In this document: positions 1 to 6,287 of the stretch, in pieces | How the letters are laid out: each line of letters starts with the position of its first letter | Numbering within the stretch: the first letter of the stretch is position 1 | Source of the DNA: Thermoplasmata archaeon | GTDB lineage: Archaea > Thermoplasmatota > Thermoplasmata > Thermoplasmatales > Thermoplasmataceae | Direction of reading: 5' to 3' | DNA length: 12,242 nucleotides | NCBI GenBank assembly: GCA_021792045.1 | Contig: JAJYVJ010000047.1 | Coordinates: 1 to 12,242, forward strand | The notes under the pieces: generated by a model | Databases searched by the model: none | What the model saw: the letters and a program-made list of their open reading frames with translations, nothing else | What the model was told of the DNA's origin: nothing | Program-made: the position numbers and the translations under genes

Positions 1-23
1 GTAATGTTCTTTACATTGAAATG

Positions 24-34
24 GATATATAATA
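24..34 (+). promoter_or_regulatory. TATA element of the channel gene
   Basis: The sequence GATATATAATA lies about 40 bases before the ATG at 69. An archaeal transcript start about 25 bases downstream would fall near 54 and leave a leader of about 15 bases. That leader carries the Shine-Dalgarno-like GAAGGTCA (57-64), four bases before the start codon. Confidence 0.5.
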
Positions 35-68
35 CCATAATAAACATAATTGCTATGAAGGTCACAAT

Positions 69-1178
69 ATGAAGAAACCGGAAATAAACGTGTTCGTCGT
101 TATCCTTGGTGTAGTAACGATCATAATTGGAGCAACAATAATACCATCAACTCACGTTTACTCGTTCTATTTATTTGGAAAACTAATAATTGTTTCCCAG
201 AGGGGACTATCGTTCTTCACTGTTCTTGACGGATTCTTCATTACAATAGTAGGATACGGCTTAAAGGACAAGGGAAGGGGCCCCTGGAGAGCTATTGTTT
301 CAGCTACGATTGTAACTCTGTTCATTCTTTCACTGAGCAGTCTAAGGCACTACGACATCACGTGGATCGGGCTTGCACTGGCGATTCTGGTCTTGGTGTT
401 GCTCATTAGGCATAGGAAAGAGTATGTTTACCCTTCTATTTCTCTCGGCAGGCCAGAAATTGCAGTTGCCTTAATAGCAATAATTTTCACCGTTAGCTAT
501 GGTGTCGGAGGATCTCTGCTCCTCGGCAATCAGTTTATCCCGCGCATAACTAATATTGAGGATGCTTTGTATTTTACGGGCGAAGCAGTTACGACATTAG
601 GCCTTGGAGACATACTTCCAGTGACTTTTACATCAAGGATGTTTACAATATCACTTTCTGTGCTCGGTATAGGTATATTCTTTGGGGCAATGGCAATAAT
701 AATAACACCTATTATAGAAAGAAGGATTGGGGGGATAGTAATAAGAATGGGAGAACGCCAATTAAAATCCTTGAAAAATTACGTGCTAGTCCTCGGCTAT
801 TCTGATTTTGTTCACGGTTATGTGACAAATATAAAAAATAGCGGGAAAGTCGTCGTGATAGTGATAAGAGACCAAACGCAAGCCGATAAACTACGAGCAG
901 ATGGTTTTATAGTCCTGAATCAAAATGCAGATGAAGAGGATCTATTGAATTCGTTTAACCTTGAAAATTCATCACGAATATTGGTGGCCTCAAACGATGA
1001 CGGTTATAATCTACTTATTGTTGCAGCTATTAATCAGATCAAAAACCAGGAAAAATTCAAAGATAAGATTACCGTCCTAGTTTCTAACAATAAGAATCTT
1101 AACAAATTTAAAATATTTGGATATGAGATTGCCGATATTTCTTCCGTCGTAAGCAAATATCTTCAGGGCGGCTACTGA
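69..1178 (+). CDS. Potassium-channel-like membrane protein with cytoplasmic TrkA-N/RCK domain
   Basis: This is a 369-residue ion channel of the two-helix pore plus RCK type, probably passing K+ across the cytoplasmic membrane. About six hydrophobic segments are visible (roughly 8-26, 45-63, 74-92, 98-114, 129-152 and 191-214). The pore loop (163-186) carries the filter TLGLGD at 176-181; K+ channels usually have TVGYGD or TVGFGD, so the second and fourth positions are both Leu. The fourth segment lacks the regular arginines of a voltage sensor. Residues 238-369 have the beta-alpha pattern of a TrkA-N domain, but the nucleotide-binding glycine motif is degenerate (LGYSDFVHG, 242-250), and no TrkA-C domain follows. 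The start is supported by a Shine-Dalgarno-like GAAGGTCA at 57-64. The gene stands alone, with a possible relic of a relative just downstream. The family call is firm; ion selectivity and ligand are inferred. Confidence 0.85.
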   Translation: MKKPEINVFVVILGVVTIIIGATIIPSTHVYSFYLFGKLIIVSQRGLSFFTVLDGFFITIVGYGLKDKGRGPWRAIVSATIVTLFILSLSSLRHYDITWIGLALAILVLVLLIRHRKEYVYPSISLGRPEIAVALIAIIFTVSYGVGGSLLLGNQFIPRITNIEDALYFTGEAVTTLGLGDILPVTFTSRMFTISLSVLGIGIFFGAMAIIITPIIERRIGGIVIRMGERQLKSLKNYVLVLGYSDFVHGYVTNIKNSGKVVVIVIRDQTQADKLRADGFIVLNQNADEEDLLNSFNLENSSRILVASNDDGYNLLIVAAINQIKNQEKFKDKITVLVSNNKNLNKFKIFGYEIADISSVVSKYLQGGY

Positions 1179-1235
1179 TATTCGTCTATTACAGAATATG
1201 TTGAATCCCTTACTCCAATGATGATAACCCACTAG

Positions 1236-1331
1236 ACTCTTTTTTTGATTCTGCTGGCGAATAAGTACACGTGGATCGGGCTTGGACTGCCCCGTACTTT
1301 TCCTAGTCCAGTATTAATTTTTCTTTCCACC
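1236..1331 (+). pseudogene. Relic of a second channel gene (decayed duplicate)
   Basis: Bases 1268-1289 match bases 359-380 of the channel gene with one mismatch in 22 (C376 against G1285). Read in the channel frame, this stretch is open from 1236 to a TGA at 1332. It begins TLFLILLANKYTWIGLGL. The channel has TLF at residues 83-85 and TWIGLAL at 98-104, so similarity extends beyond the exact match, with a gap of about four residues. After the shared block the sequence turns into non-channel sequence. The simplest reading is a remnant of a tandem paralogue that was mostly deleted. A chance match of this length in 12 kb is unlikely, but the piece is short. Confidence 0.4.
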
Positions 1332-1434
1332 TGACCCCGTTATCTAATAACAGGCGATATTTCGTATTATGCTTGAATTTTTCAAATTGCGTTCCGCTAT
1401 AACCTCATCTCCCAAACAAAGGTGGTAGATAGGA

Positions 1435-2661
1435 TCACGTTAAAGCAAGGATACCAAAAACAACGACGAAGATCATACTTGCCCAGTAAGCTATTTCACC
1501 TTTTCTAGAAGTAGAATAATCACCCATTATAGATCGGTTTCTGGCTATTATACCCATTAGCACACCAGGGCCGATCAGGACAAACACAAAGACCACTAAC
1601 AAGTCAAGAACCGTGTTAATTAGTAACGTCGCAGGAATAATCAAAGCTATTATGACTGCGGGAAGACTTTCCAGAATGTAAACAATAGATGATTTTTCTC
1701 TTTTGATTCCAAGTGCTTCCATGAATCCCCATGCGCTTCCAAGAGAAATTACCACGAGAGCCAGAAATGCAGCGCCTATTAAACCAACACCGAATATGTA
1801 GGGGGAATACACTCCGGCTATAGCGGAAAGACCTTTTGATAATTCCGGGATCGATGCAAAATCCATGTCAGGGTTTATCCCACTCATGGCCATCTCTACA
1901 ATAACCATCAGCATTTCGGAAACAACCGCCCCAAAAAGAGTTTCCATCCTCATTGACTTTAATGCGATCTGAGTAAAGCGAGATCTTTTTCTGGTCTTCG
2001 TATCACCAGAGATGTCAGCATCTATGTTGCTTTTTCTTACGTGAGACACTTTTTCAGCAGTTGCGGAAGCTTGAAAAAATAACATGAATGGCATAATTAC
2101 AGCACCAACATTCACGGCAAGCATGAAGAGAAAAGTTGGCGACGGGACAAGGTATACAGGGTTGTAAGATTTGATTCCTCTCACAACAAGTGTAGCCATG
2201 AAAGCCACTATAAGAAAGGCCGACACTGCGACCAATATTGATTCAGTGACCCCGTATTTTCTTCGAATCACAATAGCCAGATGAATTATATAAAAAATTG
2301 GAAGCGAAAATATTATTGGAACACCAAAGAAAGAAAGTCCAATAGCAATACCTAAGTATTCTACTATGTAAGTTATTACGTCGGTCAGTACCATTGGGAG
2401 GGTTGTAATCACTGCAATTTTATGAGAATAATTGCCCCGAATAACCTCGCCTAAACCCTTTTCGGTTGCAACACCAATCCTGCCTGATGTTTCTTGGACG
2501 AAGTAAAGTGGAATTATAAGCAGAATCATAAACCAGATAAGACCATACTTGAATATTGCACCTGTTTCAGCCGCACCGATTGTACTGCTTGCGTCCATAT
2601 CGGCAATCATTACAAGCCATGCTGGCCCAAAGAACTTTATGTACTTTCTGAAATTTCTTAT
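1435..2661 (-). CDS. NRAMP-like divalent metal transporter with variant metal-site motifs
   Basis: This is a membrane carrier of the NRAMP (SLC11, MntH) fold with ten to eleven hydrophobic helices, expected to import a divalent cation with protons. Counting from the Met at 2610, helix 1 carries IADMDASS (2-9), where canonical members have DPGN. Helix 6 carries AVIMPF (170-175), where canonical members have MPH. The Ala and Met of the helix-6 site are kept; the helix-1 Asn and helix-6 His are not. Similar changes are known in NRAMP-related magnesium carriers, so the ion cannot be assigned. The first ATG (2610) gives 391 residues but cuts helix 1: the conserved FFGPAWLV is encoded just upstream in frame. 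No ATG, GTG or TTG exists in frame back to a stop at 2701-2703. The start is drawn at an ATA codon (2661), which would give 408 residues, but this is a guess. A DtxR-type palindrome lies in its promoter. Confidence 0.85.
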   Translation of the reverse strand: MRNFRKYIKFFGPAWLVMIADMDASSTIGAAETGAIFKYGLIWFMILLIIPLYFVQETSGRIGVATEKGLGEVIRGNYSHKIAVITTLPMVLTDVITYIVEYLGIAIGLSFFGVPIIFSLPIFYIIHLAIVIRRKYGVTESILVAVSAFLIVAFMATLVVRGIKSYNPVYLVPSPTFLFMLAVNVGAVIMPFMLFFQASATAEKVSHVRKSNIDADISGDTKTRKRSRFTQIALKSMRMETLFGAVVSEMLMVIVEMAMSGINPDMDFASIPELSKGLSAIAGVYSPYIFGVGLIGAAFLALVVISLGSAWGFMEALGIKREKSSIVYILESLPAVIIALIIPATLLINTVLDLLVVFVFVLIGPGVLMGIIARNRSIMGDYSTSRKGEIAYWASMIFVVVFGILALT

Positions 2662-2690
2662 CCTGGTCGTATTTCTTCCTGCGCCAGAAA

Positions 2691-2704
2691 TTAGGTATAC
2701 CTAA
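2691..2704. promoter_or_regulatory. Perfect palindrome TTAGGTATACCTAA, probable DtxR/MntR-family operator
   Basis: The 14 bases read identically on both strands. Half-sites TTAGG/CCTAA are those known for DtxR, IdeR, MntR and SirR type metal-responsive repressors. The site begins where the NRAMP TATA element ends and lies before the expected transcript start (about 2683). Bound repressor there would block polymerase recruitment. A metal-transport gene behind it fits the family's known role. The regulator itself is not in this window. Confidence 0.7.
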
Positions 2705-2714
2705 ATAAATATTT
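2703..2714 (-). promoter_or_regulatory. TATA element of the NRAMP gene
   Basis: On the minus strand this reads AAATATTTATTT. Transcription would begin about 25 bases on, near 2683. The leader to the first ATG (2610) would then be about 73 bases, and to the ATA codon at 2661 about 22 bases. A weak AGGAAG lies in that leader. Confidence 0.5.
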
Positions 2715-2825
2715 GCTAAAGCGCGTATTTTAAGTGTGGAAAGTGATACAAAATAAAGAACTGTTAAAAATTTTACTGCATTGAATACCCGAAAAATTTA
2801 TTCTAACAGAAACGAAATCCAGCAA

Positions 2826-2894
2826 CACTTACTGTGCATGCGTAAGTGATCAATAATTTAAAGTAAATAATGCCAAGATTCAAAAGTCACTTAC
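2826..2894. repeat. Three copies of CACTTAC in the divergent control region
   Basis: CACTTAC occurs at 2826-2832 and 2888-2894, and its reverse complement GTAAGTG at 2842-2848. The first two copies face each other across nine bases and form a dyad. AAGTGAT at 2844-2850 recurs at 2741-2747. Repeated short motifs between divergent promoters suggest protein-binding sites, but no known regulator is recognised. Confidence 0.4.
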
Positions 2895-2919
2895 TATCAA
2901 ATTTGGTATTAATTTGATA
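2895..2919. promoter_or_regulatory. Dyad with nine-base arms over a probable MFS-side promoter
   Basis: TATCAAATT (2895-2903) and AATTTGATA (2911-2919) are exact reverse complements separated by seven bases. The right arm runs into the TATA-like GATATAAAA, so a bound protein would cover that element. An operator is more likely than a terminator, because no gene ends here. Confidence 0.5.
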
Positions 2920-2923
2920 TAAA
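2915..2923 (+). promoter_or_regulatory. TATA-like element facing the MFS gene
   Basis: GATATAAAA, followed by more A-rich sequence, would place a transcript start near 2945, just before the ATG at 2949. That ATG opens only 14 codons (stop at 2991-2993), in frame with the MFS gene. A weaker alternative is AATTAAATA at 3012-3020, which would place the transcript start near 3042. Confidence 0.35.
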
Positions 2924-3068
2924 AAAATATGCATGATACAAATTTGCAATGGCAATCTTTACAATTTGCAGCAATATCATTCGCAAAAATTAGACGATAA
3001 CTGCAAAAATCAATTAAATAGTCGGAAGCGATAAGAGTAGAACGAGTAATAATACATATCAGTATAAG

Positions 3069-4292
3069 ATTCGGGGATTCGACAAAAGATTATGGATTCT
3101 TAGTGCAACCAGATTCATAAGAGCGTTTGGTAGAGGATCAACATTCATATTTCTCCCGCTCATTTTTATAATCGATTACAAAGTATCATTTATTGAAACA
3201 GGGGTTCTTCTCGGATTTGCCACAGTGATCATGGCTGTTATTCAATATTTTTCAGGAATTTTTACTGATAAAATTGGCAGGCGATCAATCCTAGTTTATT
3301 CACAAATACCTGCCGTAGTGCTCTATCTTTTGATCTATTACACTGTCGCTGTCCCCCATTACTTTATTCCATTAGTTCTTTCATGGTACGGAACCATAGT
3401 TGTCAATTCTGTCCAGTATCCTGCTGTGCAGGCCTCTGTTGCCGATATAACGGAAGTTCAGGATCGATTATCCGGTTATACGATGATGAGAATAATGGCA
3501 AACCTTGGTATTGCGGTTGGACCATTGCTGGGAGCCTACCTTGCTGGCTACGGGTTACAGTATATTTTTCTTATCTCTGCCATAGCAACAGTCGTTGAAA
3601 TTGTCATGCTTTACTTAATGATGAGAGAAACGTATTTCCCGAGACTTCATGAACCGCTGTTGAAGGGCGACCTCTCAAAGGCATATAGATCGGATAAATT
3701 TTTTATTGCATTCATCGTAATAGGAATTTTCCTTGGATTCTTCATGAGGCAAAGAGGAAGTTCATTAACAGTTTACTCCATAGCCATAGAGAATCTCCCA
3801 TTCATGTATTTAGGTTATATTTGGGCACTTAATGGTCTCCTAGTTGTCCTGATTCAGATCCCTATACTAAGGCTCATGACAAATGCGGGTAACCCTATGT
3901 TATGGAGAGGCATAGGAACCATCTTCTATGCTGGGGCCTTTTTGGTATTAGTAAATTATCCTACATTAGAGATACTACTTTTGTTCATGACCATCTCTAC
4001 ATTCGGAGAAGATATGCTTTCACCAACAACTCAGAGCATAATTACCTCCATAGCTCCCGAAAACATGAGAGGATCATACATTGGTGTGTACAATCTTTAC
4101 ATCAGCATAGGTTCCTTCAGTGGTGCCATAATAGGATTATGGCTTCTAGCAGTCTTAAGAAATTTAACTGCAACTTATTGGATCATTATAGCAATCGGAT
4201 CCATCGCAACGGCAGTAATGTACATCTCAATAAGCGGACAATTTAAGAAGAGATTTGCTGAGATACCGAAAACTGTAATTGAACAGAGCTAA
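3069..4292 (+). CDS. Major facilitator superfamily transporter, start codon non-canonical or lost
   Basis: This is a 12-helix secondary transporter, probably an exporter or solute carrier in the cytoplasmic membrane. Counted from 3069 it has 407 residues, normal for the superfamily. The helix 2-3 loop holds motif A as GIFTDKIGRR (63-72). A polar linker near residues 150-170 separates the two six-helix halves, and the tail is basic. The first ordinary start codon is GTG at 3225 (355 residues), but that would remove helix 1. The in-frame sequence before it (GFDKRLWILS, then an Arg-rich turn and a hydrophobic helix) is clearly protein-like. From there back to a TAA at 3015-3017 there is no ATG, GTG or TTG. 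The ATT at 3069 sits where such proteins usually begin, so I place the start there. A start-codon mutation or sequence error is equally possible. The substrate is unknown. Confidence 0.85.
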   Translation: MRGFDKRLWILSATRFIRAFGRGSTFIFLPLIFIIDYKVSFIETGVLLGFATVIMAVIQYFSGIFTDKIGRRSILVYSQIPAVVLYLLIYYTVAVPHYFIPLVLSWYGTIVVNSVQYPAVQASVADITEVQDRLSGYTMMRIMANLGIAVGPLLGAYLAGYGLQYIFLISAIATVVEIVMLYLMMRETYFPRLHEPLLKGDLSKAYRSDKFFIAFIVIGIFLGFFMRQRGSSLTVYSIAIENLPFMYLGYIWALNGLLVVLIQIPILRLMTNAGNPMLWRGIGTIFYAGAFLVLVNYPTLEILLLFMTISTFGEDMLSPTTQSIITSIAPENMRGSYIGVYNLYISIGSFSGAIIGLWLLAVLRNLTATYWIIIAIGSIATAVMYISISGQFKKRFAEIPKTVIEQS

Positions 4293-4324
4293 GATTTACT
4301 ACGAAAAATAATGTTCAGTTACAA

Positions 4325-4345
4325 TAAAATAATAAGTGTATTTTA
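4325..4345. terminator. Weak AT-rich hairpin between convergent genes
   Basis: TAAAAT (4325-4330) and ATTTTA (4340-4345) are reverse complements around a nine-base loop. They lie between the MFS stop and the zinc-ribbon stop. The stem is short and all A/T, so this is only a candidate. Confidence 0.2.
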
Positions 4346-4349
4346 ATGG

Positions 4350-4592
4350 TTATTGAGCGTCATTGTCCTTATCCCCTAGTTCCGCAAGGAACTTCTTATA
4401 TTCTTTATCATTAAATTCAAATATTACAGGACCAACATACCCGCAATCGTTGCATTTATAGGTTCCTGTGACAAAGCCTATCTCGAAGAATATATTTTCA
4501 GATCCGCATTGCGGGCAGACTTTGTGCTGCCTCTGCAAAGGTTGACCGCTCATCTTTTTTCCTTCATTATTTTCTGACTTCATTCCAATCAT
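4350..4592 (-). CDS. Small zinc-ribbon protein
   Basis: This is a short soluble protein with one zinc ribbon. CPQCG and CNDCG supply four cysteines about 20 residues apart, each CxxC forming a zinc knuckle, followed by a hydrophobic strand and an acidic helix rich in Lys and Glu. Similar small ribbons occur in archaeal transcription and translation proteins, but the acidic catalytic hairpin of transcription factor S is absent, so no function is assigned. Three starts are possible. TTG at 4616 (88 residues) lies upstream of the predicted transcript start. ATG at 4592 (80 residues) has AAGGA eight bases before it. ATG at 4553 (67 residues) has GAAGGA six bases before it. I use 4592 because it fits the TATA element at 4628-4636; 4553 is nearly as good and keeps the whole ribbon. 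Confidence 0.7.
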   Translation of the reverse strand: MIGMKSENNEGKKMSGQPLQRQHKVCPQCGSENIFFEIGFVTGTYKCNDCGYVGPVIFEFNDKEYKKFLAELGDKDNDAQ

Positions 4593-4627
4593 CACTAATT
4601 TCCTTATAATATTCAACCTCTACATGC

Positions 4628-4636
4628 TATTTAATT
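4628..4636 (-). promoter_or_regulatory. TATA element of the zinc-ribbon gene
   Basis: The minus strand reads AATTAAATA here. A start about 25 bases downstream would fall near 4606, giving a leader of about 14 bases before the ATG at 4592. Confidence 0.4.
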
Positions 4637-4715
4637 ATTGCCTTTTGTACAACAATATCGGTTAATTGAAATTTTCAATAATACGCCGTCATCTTCCTTA
4701 CTTTGTTGAAGATTG

Positions 4716-4726
4716 AAATAAATATA
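4716..4726 (+). promoter_or_regulatory. TATA element of the reductase gene, leaderless arrangement
   Basis: AAATAAATATA is centred about 26 bases before the ATG at 4747. No Shine-Dalgarno sequence is visible before that ATG. Transcription and translation probably begin at nearly the same base, as is common in this archaeal order. Confidence 0.5.
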
Positions 4727-4746
4727 CCATTGATCAATCACATCCT

Positions 4747-6195
4747 ATGCCGAATCCAGAACAAAACTATGACCTGATTATTTCAGGGGCAGGTTTTGCA
4801 GGTCTTTCTGCAGCGATTATCGCGTCCAAGAAATTAGATCGAGTTCTGCTCATAGACAGAAATCCCAGCCAGAATGTTGGGAAAAAAACCACATGGGGAT
4901 GGGTATGTGGAGATGCCATTGGGAAACCACACATTGATTTTCTGGAAAAGAAGATCGGCGTAAAGTTTGGATCTCCAGAGATAGAAAGAGATTTTCATGC
5001 GGTTTATGCTCTTTCTCCTGACCTGAAAAATAGATTCAAATTTGATGGAGATGGATACGCGTTGGACAGACCAGAATTTGAGGCAAGACTACTGAAAATC
5101 GCCCTTAGTGCTGGTATAAAATATCTGGACAATTTCGAAATAGATGGCCCTATATTGGAAGAAAACCACGTTTCCGGGATTTACGGCAGAGACAATAACA
5201 ATCAAGTGATGGTTTTCAGGTCCAAAGTTGTAATAGACGCTTTGGGTATATCGTCAGTACTAAGAAGAAAACTTCCTCAAAATCCATTCATAGAAAGAAA
5301 CATAGAAAGTAATGACATAGTGCTTACTGGAAGATACATTTTTGAATATGATCGTTCCGATGAGAACCCAGGTTTTTTTGATAAGAGCAACGCATTAATT
5401 CACCTGAACAACAATATAGCACCTGGAGGCTATGCCTGGGTTTTTCCAAAAGGCGAGAAGAGAGTTAACATCGGCCTGGGAGTGCAGAAAGCGGCAATGG
5501 AAATAAGGAATCGAAAACTTAAGGTTAATGATGCAGTAAAATCACTCCTTGATAACTATGTAAAACTCAATTCAAAATTATACAATTTAAGAATTTATAA
5601 CAAGAATAATAATGGTACCGGTTTCTGGACCGTTTCTGTTCGCAGGCAGCTCGACTCGGTTGTTTTTAACGGATATATGGGTGCAGGCGACAGCATGGCT
5701 ATGCCGAACCCGCTTAGTGCAGCGGGCATAGGGCCCGCCATTATATCTGGAATTCTTTCTGCGGAAAATGCAATAAGGGCGATAGAAGAGCGAGATGTTT
5801 CAGTAAAGGGGTTATGGAAATACAATATGGACTACAATATGGCTTATGGCAACAAGATGGGTGGCATGGAGCTCTTTAGAATCTATTTGCAATCACTGAG
5901 CAACAAGAGCCTCAATTATGGTATGGAAAAATTCCTAACACCAGAAGAAGCTTCTGAAATCACCCTCGGAGGCGCTCCGAAATTATCTGCCTTGTCAAAA
6001 TTGAAATTTGCCTTACGAGGGCTAGGGGACATCAAGGCTTTCAAAGGCCTAGTTTATACAGTGCAGCAAATGAAGCTAGTAGACGATCTTTACCGAAATT
6101 ATCCAGAGAATCCAGACAAGTTTGGAACGTTTTCGACGGCGGTAAAAAGTGAGATAAGACATGCAAAGCAGATGTTTAGTCCGCTTACGCTTTGA
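4747..6195 (+). CDS. Geranylgeranyl-reductase-family FAD-dependent oxidoreductase
   Basis: This is a flavoprotein of the archaeal geranylgeranyl reductase (GGR) family, which saturates isoprenoid chains of membrane lipids or related polyprenyl compounds. The N-terminus has the FAD-binding GAGFAG (14-19), with Asp37 closing the second strand. The Cys motif is WVCGDA (52-57), where family members often have RCGEG. DRPEFEARL (107-115) and DALG (164-167) follow the p-hydroxybenzoate-hydroxylase fold. APGGYAWVFPKG (225-236) is the characteristic GGR signature. GAGDS (312-316) with NPLSAAGIG (321-329) binds the FAD phosphates. At 482 residues it is longer than the roughly 400-residue Thermoplasma GGR, mainly by a C-terminal domain, so it is probably a paralogue with a different polyprenyl substrate. 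It appears to be transcribed alone from a leaderless promoter. Family confidence is high; the substrate is inferred. Confidence 0.85.
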   Translation: MPNPEQNYDLIISGAGFAGLSAAIIASKKLDRVLLIDRNPSQNVGKKTTWGWVCGDAIGKPHIDFLEKKIGVKFGSPEIERDFHAVYALSPDLKNRFKFDGDGYALDRPEFEARLLKIALSAGIKYLDNFEIDGPILEENHVSGIYGRDNNNQVMVFRSKVVIDALGISSVLRRKLPQNPFIERNIESNDIVLTGRYIFEYDRSDENPGFFDKSNALIHLNNNIAPGGYAWVFPKGEKRVNIGLGVQKAAMEIRNRKLKVNDAVKSLLDNYVKLNSKLYNLRIYNKNNNGTGFWTVSVRRQLDSVVFNGYMGAGDSMAMPNPLSAAGIGPAIISGILSAENAIRAIEERDVSVKGLWKYNMDYNMAYGNKMGGMELFRIYLQSLSNKSLNYGMEKFLTPEEASEITLGGAPKLSALSKLKFALRGLGDIKAFKGLVYTVQQMKLVDDLYRNYPENPDKFGTFSTAVKSEIRHAKQMFSPLTL

Positions 6196-6259
6196 GTGAG
6201 CCTCTCGCTAAAAAGTTCGAAAACAACAATCGCTTCTTGTATGAAGAATCATGGATAAC

Positions 6260-6267
6260 TTTTTTTT
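6260..6267 (+). terminator. Run of eight T: reductase terminator and/or PEBP promoter
   Basis: Oligo-T tracts terminate archaeal transcription, and this one lies about 65 bases past the reductase stop. It is also centred about 25 bases before the ATG at 6288, so it may serve instead as a weak TATA element for the next gene. Confidence 0.35.
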
Positions 6268-6287
6268 AGGGATTGCAATTATACATT

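Larger units (their letters stand above)
2662..3068. other. AT-rich divergent control region between the NRAMP and MFS genes
   Basis: This gene-free stretch of about 400 bases holds a promoter for each gene, a perfect 14-base palindrome (2691-2704), three copies of CACTTAC (2826-2894), a dyad with nine-base arms (2895-2919) and a direct repeat AATTTGCA at 2941-2948 and 2963-2970. The repeat copies are 22 bases apart, about two helical turns. The only plus-strand ATG frame near the MFS gene is a 14-codon one at 2949-2993. No RNA gene is recognisable. Confidence 0.6.

Noticed and set aside
69..1178. Voltage-gated channel interpretation
   Set aside because: The protein has about six helices, but the fourth lacks the regular arginine or lysine spacing of a voltage sensor.
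2494..2694. 66-codon plus-strand reading frame with several cysteines
   Set aside because: It lies antisense to the start of the NRAMP gene, whose protein sequence is clearly conserved, and it has no ribosome-binding site.
3383..4246. Plus-strand frames of 71 and 114 codons inside the MFS gene
   Set aside because: They overlap the MFS gene in another frame and encode low-quality His/Cys/Ser-rich sequence typical of frame shadows.
4350..4592. Transcription elongation factor TFS
   Set aside because: It has a zinc ribbon but lacks the acidic hairpin and second ribbon of TFS.
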